Shown in pieces: positions 7,794 to 15,324 of a stretch of 40,593 nt of DNA. The stretch covers positions 1-40,593 of the forward strand of contig DZDC01000003.1 in the NCBI GenBank assembly GCA_022736595.1. Direction: 5' to 3'. Source of the stretch: Draconibacterium orientale (lineage in GTDB: Bacteria; Bacteroidota; Bacteroidia; Bacteroidales; UBA1556). The notes beneath the pieces are model-generated. The model worked only from the letters and a program-made list of their open reading frames with translations. It searched no databases and was not told the origin of the DNA. Each line of letters begins with the position of its first letter. Position 1 is the stretch's first letter. Both the position numbers and the translations under genes were made by a program.

Positions 7794-9200
7794 ATGAATA
7801 GACCCATTTATAGCATTAAGCAGAAAGCCTTAAAAATCAATATTGAAGATAAGGTTTATGGTACTTTAGCCGAGATTGGCGGAGGGCAAGAAGTGGCTCG
7901 GGCTTTCTTTCAAGCGGGAGGAGCTAGCCAAACTATTGCCAAAAGCATATCTGCTTATGATAAAACATTCTCCGACCATTATTATAACAATCATGAGTCA
8001 GGGAGGTACGTCTCGCAGGATCGTTTATTGAAAATGCTTTATAAGGAATACAGCGACCTTACCGAAATACTAGTCGATGAGAAGCACAATGATTCACTTT
8101 TCTTTGCTTTTGCAAACACCGTTGAAATACTAAATTATCATAAGACAAATCAGGCACATGGATGGATGGGAGTACGGTTTCAGTACAGTTCTCGCGAGAA
8201 ACCAAACGAAGTTTTAGTTCATTTTAATTTGCTCGAAAATGATGCACTACTTCAGCAATATACTCTGGGTAGTTTGGGTGTAAATCTTATTTATGCATGC
8301 TTTCACCATGTGTTTTATCCCAATTCTTTCATGCAATCGATTATGGATAACTTAGATAGCCATCGAGTTGAGATTGACATGGTTAGCATGAAGGGCCCTG
8401 ATTTAGACTACGTAGATAATCGACTGCTTGGGGTGCAGCTGGTAAAAAATGGAATGACCAACGTAGTGATGTTTGATAGCAGTGGGAACATTGCTCAAGC
8501 TGCCGATCTAGTATATAAGAAAGATATTATAGCCATTAGAGGTAGTTTTCGTCCGATTACCCACGTAGGATTTGATATGGTAAGAACCAGCAAACAAATG
8601 CTTGAAAGGGAGGGAAATTATAAAGATGAGACTTCACTTTTGCTATGTGAAATCACCATGCGTAACCTTTTTTCTAGTGGGGAATTGGACGAAAGGGATT
8701 TTTTAGCCCGTGTGGATTTGCTTACAGGTATGGGGCTTAATGTAATGGTAAGCAATTATATGTATTTTTATCGAATAAGTGAGTATTTTAACCAATTTAC
8801 AATCAATAGATTAAGGATGGTAATTGGGGTTCCTACCCTCAAAAACCTTGTACAAAAACAATATTATGCCGACCTTAAAGGGGGTGTTATGGAGGCCTTT
8901 GGCCGATTGTTTGCACAAAACGTAAAACTTTATGTGTACCCACTGCTTGAGAATAAAAGGCTACAGACAGGGAAACTTCTCAATGTGGATGAAGAAATGT
9001 TCTATTTATACCAACATTTACTCAATAACGAACAAATCATAGACCTGGAAAATGTAGATAGAGCTTTTCAAGGTATTTTTACTCGTGAAGTTTTAAAAAT
9101 GATTCAGAATGGAGAGCATGGTTGGGAGGAAATGATGCCTAATTTTATTGCAAATCAAATTAAGGCAAATCAACTTTTTGGCTACTCGGACTCAAAATAA
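7794..9200 (+). CDS. Conserved protein of unknown function, tat-linked
   Basis: A 468-residue soluble protein with no signal peptide or membrane helix. The N-terminal stretch KALKINIEDKVYGTLAEIG followed by GGQEVARAFFQAGGASQTIAK matches a family I remember from many Bacteroidota, where members carry misleading names such as nicotinate-nucleotide adenylyltransferase or TonB-dependent receptor. It has neither a HIGH-type nucleotidyltransferase motif nor a beta barrel. Other conserved-looking parts are HGWMGVRFQ (about 122-130), DNRLLGVQLVKNGMTNVVMF (about 207-226) and ALRGSFRP-like IAIRGSFRP (about 247-255). The start is 3 bp after the tatC stop, so expression is tied to the Tat operon. The function is not known to me, and the linkage to Tat may only be positional. 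Confidence 0.8.
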   Translation: MNRPIYSIKQKALKINIEDKVYGTLAEIGGGQEVARAFFQAGGASQTIAKSISAYDKTFSDHYYNNHESGRYVSQDRLLKMLYKEYSDLTEILVDEKHNDSLFFAFANTVEILNYHKTNQAHGWMGVRFQYSSREKPNEVLVHFNLLENDALLQQYTLGSLGVNLIYACFHHVFYPNSFMQSIMDNLDSHRVEIDMVSMKGPDLDYVDNRLLGVQLVKNGMTNVVMFDSSGNIAQAADLVYKKDIIAIRGSFRPITHVGFDMVRTSKQMLEREGNYKDETSLLLCEITMRNLFSSGELDERDFLARVDLLTGMGLNVMVSNYMYFYRISEYFNQFTINRLRMVIGVPTLKNLVQKQYYADLKGGVMEAFGRLFAQNVKLYVYPLLENKRLQTGKLLNVDEEMFYLYQHLLNNEQIIDLENVDRAFQGIFTREVLKMIQNGEHGWEEMMPNFIANQIKANQLFGYSDSK

Positions 9201-9209
9201 GATATTAAC

Positions 9210-9232
9210 ATTTTTCCAAAAATGGGAAAAAT
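9210..9232 (+). repeat. 8-bp inverted repeat after the tat operon
   Basis: ATTTTTCC (9210-9217) and GGAAAAAT (9225-9232) can pair around a 7-nt loop. There is no T tract after it, so it is not a standard terminator; it may stabilise the 3' end of the operon mRNA. Confidence 0.4.
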
Positions 9233-9241
9233 TGCCTTAAA

Positions 9242-9285
9242 ATACCTAATATATACCTAATGCATACCTAATATATACCTAATTC
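9242..9285 (+). repeat. Four tandem 11-bp repeats (ATACCTAAT core)
   Basis: ATACCTAAT starts at 9242, 9253, 9264 and 9275, exactly 11 bp apart. The two spacer bases are AT, GC, AT and TC. The phase puts every copy on nearly the same face of the helix, as in the direct-repeat sites bound by OmpR/PhoB-type regulators (established for that family; only an analogy here). The array ends 27 bp before the -33 element of a consensus promoter. It is the only obvious tandem array in the window. Confidence 0.85.
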
Positions 9286-9312
9286 TTTTTCTAAAATAGT
9301 AAGGTTTAGCTA

Positions 9313-9342
9313 TTGCAAAACTTAAAACTGATACTACATTTG
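9313..9342 (+). promoter_or_regulatory. Consensus promoter in the tat-MATE intergenic region
   Basis: TTG (9313-9315), 19 bp, then TACATTTG (9335-9342). The start site is predicted near 9346. No gene lies downstream on this strand; only a terminator about 35 bp on. Confidence 0.6.
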
Positions 9343-9345
9343 AAG

Positions 9346-9411
9346 AAAAATATCATTTTTATTATATCTTGTATGACCTAAAACCCACCCTCCAAAAGTG
9401 GGTTTTATTAT
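9346..9411 (+). ncRNA. Predicted ~65-nt small RNA
   Basis: A consensus promoter and a strong terminator bracket about 65 bases with no reading frame beyond ATG-ACC-TAA. The next gene is convergent. The 5' half is A/U-rich and unstructured; the 3' half is the terminator hairpin with a nine-base loop containing CCTCC. The loop could pair with a GGAGG-like ribosome binding site (inference). The prediction rests only on signal placement. Confidence 0.35.
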
Positions 9412-9414
9412 TTT
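9380..9414 (+). terminator. Intrinsic terminator between the tat operon and MATE gene
   Basis: AAAACCCAC (9380-9388), a 9-nt loop, then GTGGGTTTT (9398-9406) followed by ATTATTTT. The stem is perfect over 9 bp. In the opposite direction the exit sequence is TTTTAGG, so it may also stop the converging MATE transcript. Confidence 0.8.
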
Positions 9415-9419
9415 ATGGT

Positions 9420-10736
9420 TTATGCGATGGTTTGAAGAACATGCTTCTTCAAATATAGCCCTAAAAAGAGAGACCGACTCAACATAAAACTCAAGAATGC
9501 AACCCATAAATTAACCATAGGATCAAAAGGCAGCAGATATAAAAGAGGAAAGAATATTATTAAAACAGAAGCAATCATTCCATTTCGCATCGCTTTTGAT
9601 GCAGTGGCTCCTACAAAAATACCATCAAAAATAAATGCAGGGAACGATATAATTGGGATTAGAACTATCCAACCAATTAAGGGTAGGGTATTTACTATGA
9701 TTTTAGAATTGTCGGTTATCAAATAAAGAATTTCCTTTCCAAGAAATGCATATAAGATTGTAAATATCAAGCTTGTAAAGAAACCAAATAGAAATGATTT
9801 TCCAATTACTTTTCGCAAAAGTATTTTGTTTTTTGATCCAATGGAAAGTGAAGTTAAGGATTCAGCCGCATTTGCAAAGCCGTCAAGCATATAGGAAAAA
9901 AGTATGAAAAATTGAAATAGAATGCTATTTGCTGCTAAAAACACATCTCCGATATTGGCAGATTGCAAAGTGAAATAACTAAATACAAGCATTAAACCAA
10001 GTGTGCGGATAAACAAATCTCCATTTACTTTTATCAATTTTAGAAGGGTGACATTAAAGATCATTGAGAAGTCGAGTGGTTTTAGGTAGCGCTGATACTT
10101 CTTTTTAATGAAAATCAAAGCTATTCCTAAAGTGATATACTGGGCAATCACACTTCCTAAAGCTACTCCAGTGGTGTTTAAATTCAGAAATACGACAAGA
10201 ATGAAAGAAAATGAAATATTGAGAATGTTACTGGCGATTGCCAAGAGCATGGGAAGTTTGGTATTTTGCAATCCAATAAGCCAACCCGAAAGGCTCATAA
10301 GGCTAAGGCTAGCAGGTAGGGCCCAGATTCGTATATCGAAGTATTTTTTGGCTTCAATTTCAATATTCCAACTCGAGTTTGTTAATTGCAAAGCCCATTG
10401 AATTAACCATGGATGGAGCACAATAAGAATCACGGCTGAAGCAAGAGCAAGGAAAATGGATCGGTAAAGAAAATTGCTAACCTCTTGGTCATCACCTTTG
10501 CCTAATGCCTGTCCTGTAAAACCTAATGTTCCAGTACGAAGGAAGCCAATGCTCCAATAAATCATATTGAAAATCATACTCCCTAATGCTACAGCGGCCA
10601 CATATTTGAGGTCGGGTAAATGCCCCATAAGTGCCGTATCAACCATCCCAAGCATTGGAATAGAAATATTGCTCACCATGTTAGGAATGGCAAGACTCAG
10701 AATTTGTTTGTTGAGGGATGGGTTTTTTGAAGTCAT
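9420..10736 (-). CDS. MATE family efflux transporter (DinF-like)
   Basis: A 438-residue multidrug and toxin extrusion protein, expected to export cationic compounds in exchange for Na+ or H+ across the inner membrane. About twelve hydrophobic segments are visible. The N-terminal signature is IPNMVSNISIPMLGMVDTALMGHL, whose MVDTA[LM]MGHL form is typical of the DinF branch. An in-frame TTG at 10754 lies inside a hairpin, so I prefer the ATG at 10736 (MTSKNPSLNKQIL). The SPFH gene lies upstream on the same strand with a 14-bp-stem hairpin between them. I find no -7 box for this gene, so it probably depends on readthrough from the SPFH transcript. Confidence 0.88.
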   Translation of the reverse strand: MTSKNPSLNKQILSLAIPNMVSNISIPMLGMVDTALMGHLPDLKYVAAVALGSMIFNMIYWSIGFLRTGTLGFTGQALGKGDDQEVSNFLYRSIFLALASAVILIVLHPWLIQWALQLTNSSWNIEIEAKKYFDIRIWALPASLSLMSLSGWLIGLQNTKLPMLLAIASNILNISFSFILVVFLNLNTTGVALGSVIAQYITLGIALIFIKKKYQRYLKPLDFSMIFNVTLLKLIKVNGDLFIRTLGLMLVFSYFTLQSANIGDVFLAANSILFQFFILFSYMLDGFANAAESLTSLSIGSKNKILLRKVIGKSFLFGFFTSLIFTILYAFLGKEILYLITDNSKIIVNTLPLIGWIVLIPIISFPAFIFDGIFVGATASKAMRNGMIASVLIIFFPLLYLLPFDPMVNLWVAFLSFMLSRSLFLGLYLKKHVLQTIA

Positions 10737-10746
10737 CTCAAATGAA

Positions 10747-10778
10747 AATCCCAACTTTCAATTGTGAAAGTTGGGATT
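10747..10778 (-). terminator. Strong hairpin between SPFH gene and MATE start (terminator or attenuator)
   Basis: AATCCCAACTTTCA (10747-10760) pairs perfectly with TGAAAGTTGGGATT (10765-10778) around a 4-nt loop. Read on the minus strand it is followed by TTC and then ATTTGAG directly before the MATE ATG. The T tract is short, so termination may be partial. Confidence 0.65.
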
Positions 10779-10799
10779 AAATAAAGAATAAATCTTTTG

Positions 10800-11654
10800 C
10801 TAGTTATTCAAAATCAAAGGCATGCCGCCATTCCCTGAACCAATGATTACTGTTTTTGAATTGGTTGATTCTGAGAGCTTAAGGGTTGCTTCAATACCTC
10901 TCATTTTAAGCAGCTTGTCGGTTAAACTACTGTTGATAATTTCATTGGCCTTAGCCTCTCCTAAAGCTGTAATTCTTTGACGCTCAGCTTCTTTTGTTGC
11001 TCTTTGAAGTTTAAATTCATATTCGAGTGCCAATTGTTCCTGTTTAAGTTTACTTTCAATAGCATCCTTAATGGCAGGAGGTAAAATGATGGATCTAATC
11101 AGCATGCGTTCAACATGAATATACTTTTGTTCGAGAATTTTTCTAGTTTCATCATATATTTCATTTTGTATAGCATCTCTTTTAGTGCTGTAAATTTCCT
11201 CAGGAGTATAACGTCCAATAACGCTTCGAGCAGCGGCTCTTACAGCAGGCACTACGATAGAAGTTTCGTACTCTTGACCAATTTTTTTATGTAAATACGA
11301 TAATTTTTCAGGAACAGGTCTGAACCAAGCTGAAACATCAATGTTTATTTCTAAGCCATTGGACGATAGCATTTTCATCTCTTCTGCACGTTCTTTTTGA
11401 CGTACACTGTAGATGTAAACTTTATTCCAAGGAGCGATAAAATGAAAGCCTTCCTCTAATGGAGGTTCATTGAGGTCGATACCTTTGCTAAAAGTGTGGA
11501 AAACCACTCCTGACTCTCCTGCACCAACGGTGACACTTACTTTGTTCCAAAATATTAATAGAAATACAATAATCCCTATCACCAATGCGATTGGGTAAAT
11601 CTTTTTTAAATTCATCTCCTCTTGTGGAGTACGGTTAGGGTTCATATTTATCAT
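10800..11654 (-). CDS. SPFH/prohibitin-family membrane protein
   Basis: A 284-residue protein with one N-terminal membrane helix (IYPIALVIGIIVFLLIFW, about 20-37) followed by an SPFH/band-7 domain to about residue 230. Typical elements are GESGVVFHTFSKGID, a FRPVPEKL segment, and a charged coiled-coil stretch rich in E, K and A (YEFKLQRATKEAERQR) that drives oligomerisation. The C-terminus is short and glycine-rich. Bacterial SPFH proteins organise membrane microdomains or guard membrane proteases; the exact role here is unknown. The gene is divergent from ald. ATG at 11654 and a second ATG at 11645 (MNPNRTPQEE) are both possible starts. A strong hairpin follows before the MATE gene. Confidence 0.92.
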   Translation of the reverse strand: MINMNPNRTPQEEMNLKKIYPIALVIGIIVFLLIFWNKVSVTVGAGESGVVFHTFSKGIDLNEPPLEEGFHFIAPWNKVYIYSVRQKERAEEMKMLSSNGLEINIDVSAWFRPVPEKLSYLHKKIGQEYETSIVVPAVRAAARSVIGRYTPEEIYSTKRDAIQNEIYDETRKILEQKYIHVERMLIRSIILPPAIKDAIESKLKQEQLALEYEFKLQRATKEAERQRITALGEAKANEIINSSLTDKLLKMRGIEATLKLSESTNSKTVIIGSGNGGMPLILNN

Positions 11655-11678
11655 TATTTCATGGTTTTATAATTACAG

Positions 11679-11712
11679 CAAAGGTAACAAAATATGAGAG
11701 TTATAAAAACAA
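11679..11712 (-). promoter_or_regulatory. SPFH gene promoter
   Basis: On the minus strand TTG (11712-11710), 23 bp, TACCTTTG (11686-11679). The predicted start is about 20 bp before the ATG at 11654. Confidence 0.5.
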
Positions 11713-11783
11713 CCTCTATTAAAAATAGTTATTTATATTTTTTTAGCATTAAAAAATTATAATCGATTGTTCTGTTTTTATGC

Positions 11784-11791
11784 TAATTTTG
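11784..11791 (+). promoter_or_regulatory. ald -7 box
   Basis: TAATTTTG matches TAnnTTTG. The predicted start site near 11795 lies downstream of a possible TTG start at 11767, which favours the ATG at 11812. No good TTG lies at the right -33 distance. Confidence 0.45.
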
Positions 11792-11811
11792 AACAACAAA
11801 TATCCATAAAA

Positions 11812-13035
11812 ATGGGCAATCAGTATTCAAACCTAATAAAGGTTAAAAACCAAGAGCAATGGGTTCCAAAGGAAGAATTGCTCTATCAAAAGAGCGACAA
11901 ACAAAGCTTCACTATTGGTGTGCCGAAGGAGCGAATTCTTCAAGAAAAAAGGGTTTCTTTAGTGCCTTCTGCGGCTGGTTTATTGGTCAATAATGGCCAT
12001 CGGGTGATCGTGGAAAGGGGAGCAGGTCAAGAAGCCAATTTTGAAGATCGACTGTATGCAGAAGTGGGCGCCGAATTGGTTGATTCTCCTTCAGAGATAT
12101 TTCAAGCACAGATTATTATAAAGATAGCACCTCCTACTTTAGACGAAATTTCATTAATGCGCGATCGGGCTATTCTTTTTTCAGCTTTGCATCAAAGAGC
12201 TCAGTCAAAGGAGTATTATAAAAGTTTGATTAATAAGCGGATAACTGCGATAAGTTATGAGCATATACGCAATGGAAATCAAGAACATCCTGTGTTACAC
12301 TCCATATCAGAGATCGTGGGTACCACTGCAATTCACATTGCAAGTCAATATCTGAGTCATCCGGTTTGGGGTAGGGGAAAAATGCTGGGCGGCTTCACAG
12401 GAATTAATCCATCGGAAGTGGTGATTATTGGGGCAGGTATTGTAGGTGAGTCCGCTGCAAAAACGGCCTTAGGCGCAGGAGCCTTAGTTAAGGTTTTTGA
12501 TAATTCTATTTCAAATTTGAGACGGTTGCAAAGTAATCTCAGAGCTCCCATTTTTAGTTCAATCATTCAACCCGATGTGCTGAAGCAAGCCCTTTCTACT
12601 GCGGATGTGGCAATAGGTGCTTTGTGGATTACCGGTCCCAATGCCATGACCATTGTTTCTGAAGAAATGGTAAAATGCATGAAAAAGGGAAGCATAATCG
12701 TTGATGTCAGCATCGATAGAGGAGGGTGTTTTGAAACCAGTACCGAAACCAATCACCTCGAACCGGTTTACCAAATTCATGGAGTCACCCACTATTGTGT
12801 ACCCAATATTTCATCTCGTACTCCTCATACTGCATCCTATGCTTTGAGCAACTACTTTGCTCCTCTAATGCTTGAAATGGCTGAAAATGGTGGCCTTAAT
12901 CAGATGTTGTTGAATAATTTAGGCCTGAGAGAAGGAGTTTATATCTATTCAGGAAAAGTTACTTTTCATTCCATAGCTGAAAAATTTGGATTGCCTTTTC
13001 AGGATTTAGGTTTAGTAATTTCAGCTTTTGGATAG
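11812..13035 (+). CDS. ald: Alanine dehydrogenase
   Basis: NAD-dependent oxidative deamination of L-alanine to pyruvate and ammonia, or the reverse. From the ATG at 11812 the product is 407 residues, longer than the ~370 of the classic enzyme because of an N-terminal extension of about 35 residues (MGNQYSNLIKVKNQEQWVPK). The AlaDH/PNT N-terminal domain starts at FTIGVPKERILQEKRVSLVP, and the NAD-binding Rossmann turn is VVIIGAGIVGESAAK. The motif SRTPHTASYALSNY near the C-terminus is typical of the family. The length and lack of a membrane part argue against transhydrogenase PntA. The methyltransferase starts 3 bp after the stop. The long Bacteroidota form is a recognised variant in my memory. 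Confidence 0.88.
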   Translation: MGNQYSNLIKVKNQEQWVPKEELLYQKSDKQSFTIGVPKERILQEKRVSLVPSAAGLLVNNGHRVIVERGAGQEANFEDRLYAEVGAELVDSPSEIFQAQIIIKIAPPTLDEISLMRDRAILFSALHQRAQSKEYYKSLINKRITAISYEHIRNGNQEHPVLHSISEIVGTTAIHIASQYLSHPVWGRGKMLGGFTGINPSEVVIIGAGIVGESAAKTALGAGALVKVFDNSISNLRRLQSNLRAPIFSSIIQPDVLKQALSTADVAIGALWITGPNAMTIVSEEMVKCMKKGSIIVDVSIDRGGCFETSTETNHLEPVYQIHGVTHYCVPNISSRTPHTASYALSNYFAPLMLEMAENGGLNQMLLNNLGLREGVYIYSGKVTFHSIAEKFGLPFQDLGLVISAFG

Positions 13036-13038
13036 CCG

Positions 13039-13836
13039 ATGAAAGTGACTGAATTAATTTTAAATAAATTGTATGATCCCCGATTGAAAGGGGTGGATGT
13101 AAATAGCTCTGAACTTTTAAAAGTTCATCAGCGAATTTTGGAAGAAAAGCCTTTGATGCGTCACGTCTTTACTCACTTTTATACCGAATGTAAAAATAAT
13201 TCAGAACGATATTTTATTCAAGGGGGAAAGGAAATTGAAATCGGAGCTGGTGTCAGTTTTTTTAAATCCATTTTTCCTACCATAATAAGCACCGATATTA
13301 AATTGTCACCAGGTTTAGATCAGGTATTGGATGCACAAAATATGGATATTGCTTCCAATTCAGTGTCTGCATTTTATGGAATTAATTGCTTTCATCATTT
13401 TCCTAATCCTCAACTTTTTTTTGATGAATTGAACCGAACTTTAATCCCAGGTGGTGGATGCGTTTTGATTGAGCCCCATTGGGGTTCCGTGGCTTCCATG
13501 ATGTATAAAAGGCTTTTTAAAACGGAGACTTTCGATAAAAATGCAGAGCAATGGCAGTCTGATGCAACCATTATGACTGGAGCAAATCAAGCTTTATCTT
13601 ATTTGGTATTCAAAAGGGATTTTGAAAAATGGCAAAACGATAATCCTAATTTAGAATTGATTAAGATAGAGGTTTTAAATAATTACCTTCAATATCTTTT
13701 TTCGGGAGGATTGAATTTTAGAAGTTTATTCCCTTTTTGGATGCTGCCTGTGATTCGATTGAAGGAAATTATTTTACGTCCTTTCAATTCTTTTTTTGGT
13801 CTGCATACGTTGATAGTAATCAGAAAGCGAATTTAG
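13039..13836 (+). CDS. Class I SAM-dependent methyltransferase
   Basis: A 265-residue predicted methyltransferase. The SAM-binding motif I is EIEIGAGVSFFK (about 67-78), followed by an acidic residue at the end of strand 2 (ISTDIKL), a motif resembling DAQNMDIASNSVSAF, and GINCFHHFPNPQLFFDELNR, the usual post-motif helix of methyltransferase type 11 proteins. The acceptor substrate cannot be told from sequence. The C-terminal 60 residues are hydrophobic and basic, which may let it sit on the membrane. The start is 3 bp after ald, so the two are co-transcribed, and a strong terminator follows directly. Confidence 0.85.
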   Translation: MKVTELILNKLYDPRLKGVDVNSSELLKVHQRILEEKPLMRHVFTHFYTECKNNSERYFIQGGKEIEIGAGVSFFKSIFPTIISTDIKLSPGLDQVLDAQNMDIASNSVSAFYGINCFHHFPNPQLFFDELNRTLIPGGGCVLIEPHWGSVASMMYKRLFKTETFDKNAEQWQSDATIMTGANQALSYLVFKRDFEKWQNDNPNLELIKIEVLNNYLQYLFSGGLNFRSLFPFWMLPVIRLKEIILRPFNSFFGLHTLIVIRKRI

Positions 13837-13877
13837 AATCAAAAAAAAAGCTGCCTATGGCAGTTTTTTTTTGATTC
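13836..13877. terminator. Bidirectional terminator between methyltransferase gene and ugd
   Basis: GAATC plus nine A, a bulged G, CTGCC, loop TAT, GGCAG, nine T, GATTC. The converging genes end at 13836 and 13892, so it can serve both directions. Confidence 0.9.
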
Positions 13878-13891
13878 TATATATCATTCAT

Positions 13892-15214
13892 TTACTTTTT
13901 GATGGTACCTATATTGAAATAATCAAATCCCATTTTCTCAATATATTCACGCTCATAAATATTTCGTCCATCAAAGATGACGGGTGTTTTTAGGAGTTTT
14001 TTGATTACCTCAAAATTAGGCATTCTAAATTCGGGCCATTCTGTGGCAAGCAATAAGGCGTCGGCATCCAACAAAGCACCATACATATCTTCAGCATATT
14101 CAATTTTATCTCCGATTTTACGGTGAGTTTCTTCCATTGCCACAGGATCATAAGCTTTTACTTTTGCACCTTCGGCAATAAGTTTATCTATGAGAATCAA
14201 CGCAGGAGCCTCGCGCATATCATCGGTTTTAGGCTTGAACGAAAGTCCCCAAATAGCAAAGGTTTTTCCTTTAATATCACTCTCGAAATATTGCATGGCT
14301 TTGTAAAAAAGTCTTGATTTTTGCGAATCGTTTACGTCTTCCACAGCCTTTAGGATGCGTAAACTGTAGTTATTCTCGTCGGCAGTTTTTATCAAGGCTT
14401 TGACGTCTTTTGGGAAACAACTTCCGCCATATCCAATACCAGGATAAATAAATTTATTACCTATTCTGCTGTCTGAACCAATACCTTTGCGCACCATATT
14501 TACATCGGCACCCATGATTTCGCATAGGTTAGCGATGTCGTTCATGAAACTAATTTTGGTGGCCAGCATGGCGTTGGCGGCATATTTTGTCATCTCAGCC
14601 GAGGGAACATCCATAAAAATAACAGGATGTCCATTGAGTGTGAATGGTTTATACAATCGAGCCATAATTTCTTGCGCTTTCTCCGATTCAACACCAATCA
14701 CAATGCGATCTGGTTTTAAAAAGTCGTTTACAGCATCGCCCTCCTTTAGAAATTCGGGATTGGAAGCCACATCAAACTCAACCGCCACATTCCTGTTTTT
14801 TAATTCAGATTCGATGGCTTTGCGCACTTTTTCAGCAGTACCCACAGGAACGGTGCTTTTGGTTACAATTACGGTGTATTTGTTGATGTTACGACCAACT
14901 TCACGGGCAACATCCAATACATATTTTAAATCAGCTGAGCCATCTTCGTCAGGAGGGGTTCCTACTGCACTAAAAATTACATCCGATTGACTTACTACCT
15001 CTGATAAAGTGGTAGTAAAGTGTAAACGGTTGGCTTTTACATTTCTATGAACCAAATCTTCTAATCCAGGCTCCCAAATTGGAATAATACCTTTATTAAG
15101 ATTGTCGATTTTTTTTACATCGATATCGACGCAAAAAACATTGATGCCTACTTCTGCAAGACAAGCTCCAGTAACTAATCCAACGTACCCGGTTCCAACA
15201 ACTGCAATATTCAT
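13892..15214 (-). CDS. ugd: UDP-glucose 6-dehydrogenase
   Basis: Oxidises UDP-glucose to UDP-glucuronate with two NAD+, supplying acidic sugars for surface polysaccharide. From the ATG at 15214 the protein is 440 residues, the usual size. The NAD-binding turn is VVGTGYVGLVTG at 5-16, followed by GTPPDEDGSADL (86-96), STVPVGT (120-126), NPEFLKEG (152-159) and the catalytic site GYGGSCFPKD with C266. The C-terminal domain has WGLSFKPKTDDMREAP. A TTG 42 bases upstream would add 14 residues but lies under the -7 box. No other sugar-nucleotide or glycosyltransferase gene is nearby, so the pathway genes must lie elsewhere. Confidence 0.95.
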   Translation of the reverse strand: MNIAVVGTGYVGLVTGACLAEVGINVFCVDIDVKKIDNLNKGIIPIWEPGLEDLVHRNVKANRLHFTTTLSEVVSQSDVIFSAVGTPPDEDGSADLKYVLDVAREVGRNINKYTVIVTKSTVPVGTAEKVRKAIESELKNRNVAVEFDVASNPEFLKEGDAVNDFLKPDRIVIGVESEKAQEIMARLYKPFTLNGHPVIFMDVPSAEMTKYAANAMLATKISFMNDIANLCEIMGADVNMVRKGIGSDSRIGNKFIYPGIGYGGSCFPKDVKALIKTADENNYSLRILKAVEDVNDSQKSRLFYKAMQYFESDIKGKTFAIWGLSFKPKTDDMREAPALILIDKLIAEGAKVKAYDPVAMEETHRKIGDKIEYAEDMYGALLDADALLLATEWPEFRMPNFEVIKKLLKTPVIFDGRNIYEREYIEKMGFDYFNIGTIKK

Positions 15215-15253
15215 TTTATATCTGTTTAAGTGTTTTTGTAATTTTTCGGTGAA

Positions 15254-15261
15254 CAAATTTA
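15254..15261 (-). promoter_or_regulatory. ugd -7 box
   Basis: TAAATTTG on the minus strand matches TAnnTTTG and predicts a start about 35 bp before the ATG at 15214. I see no TTG at the -33 position. Confidence 0.4.
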
Positions 15262-15324
15262 TACATTAAAGTGGTTTAATAGAGATTTATTTCCACAATT
15301 ATTAAAGAAATACATTGCAAAATC

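Noticed and set aside
14487..14990. 167-codon ORF antisense to ugd
   Set aside because: It mirrors the conserved coding of ugd, a common artefact of codon bias. I found no start signal or family resemblance.
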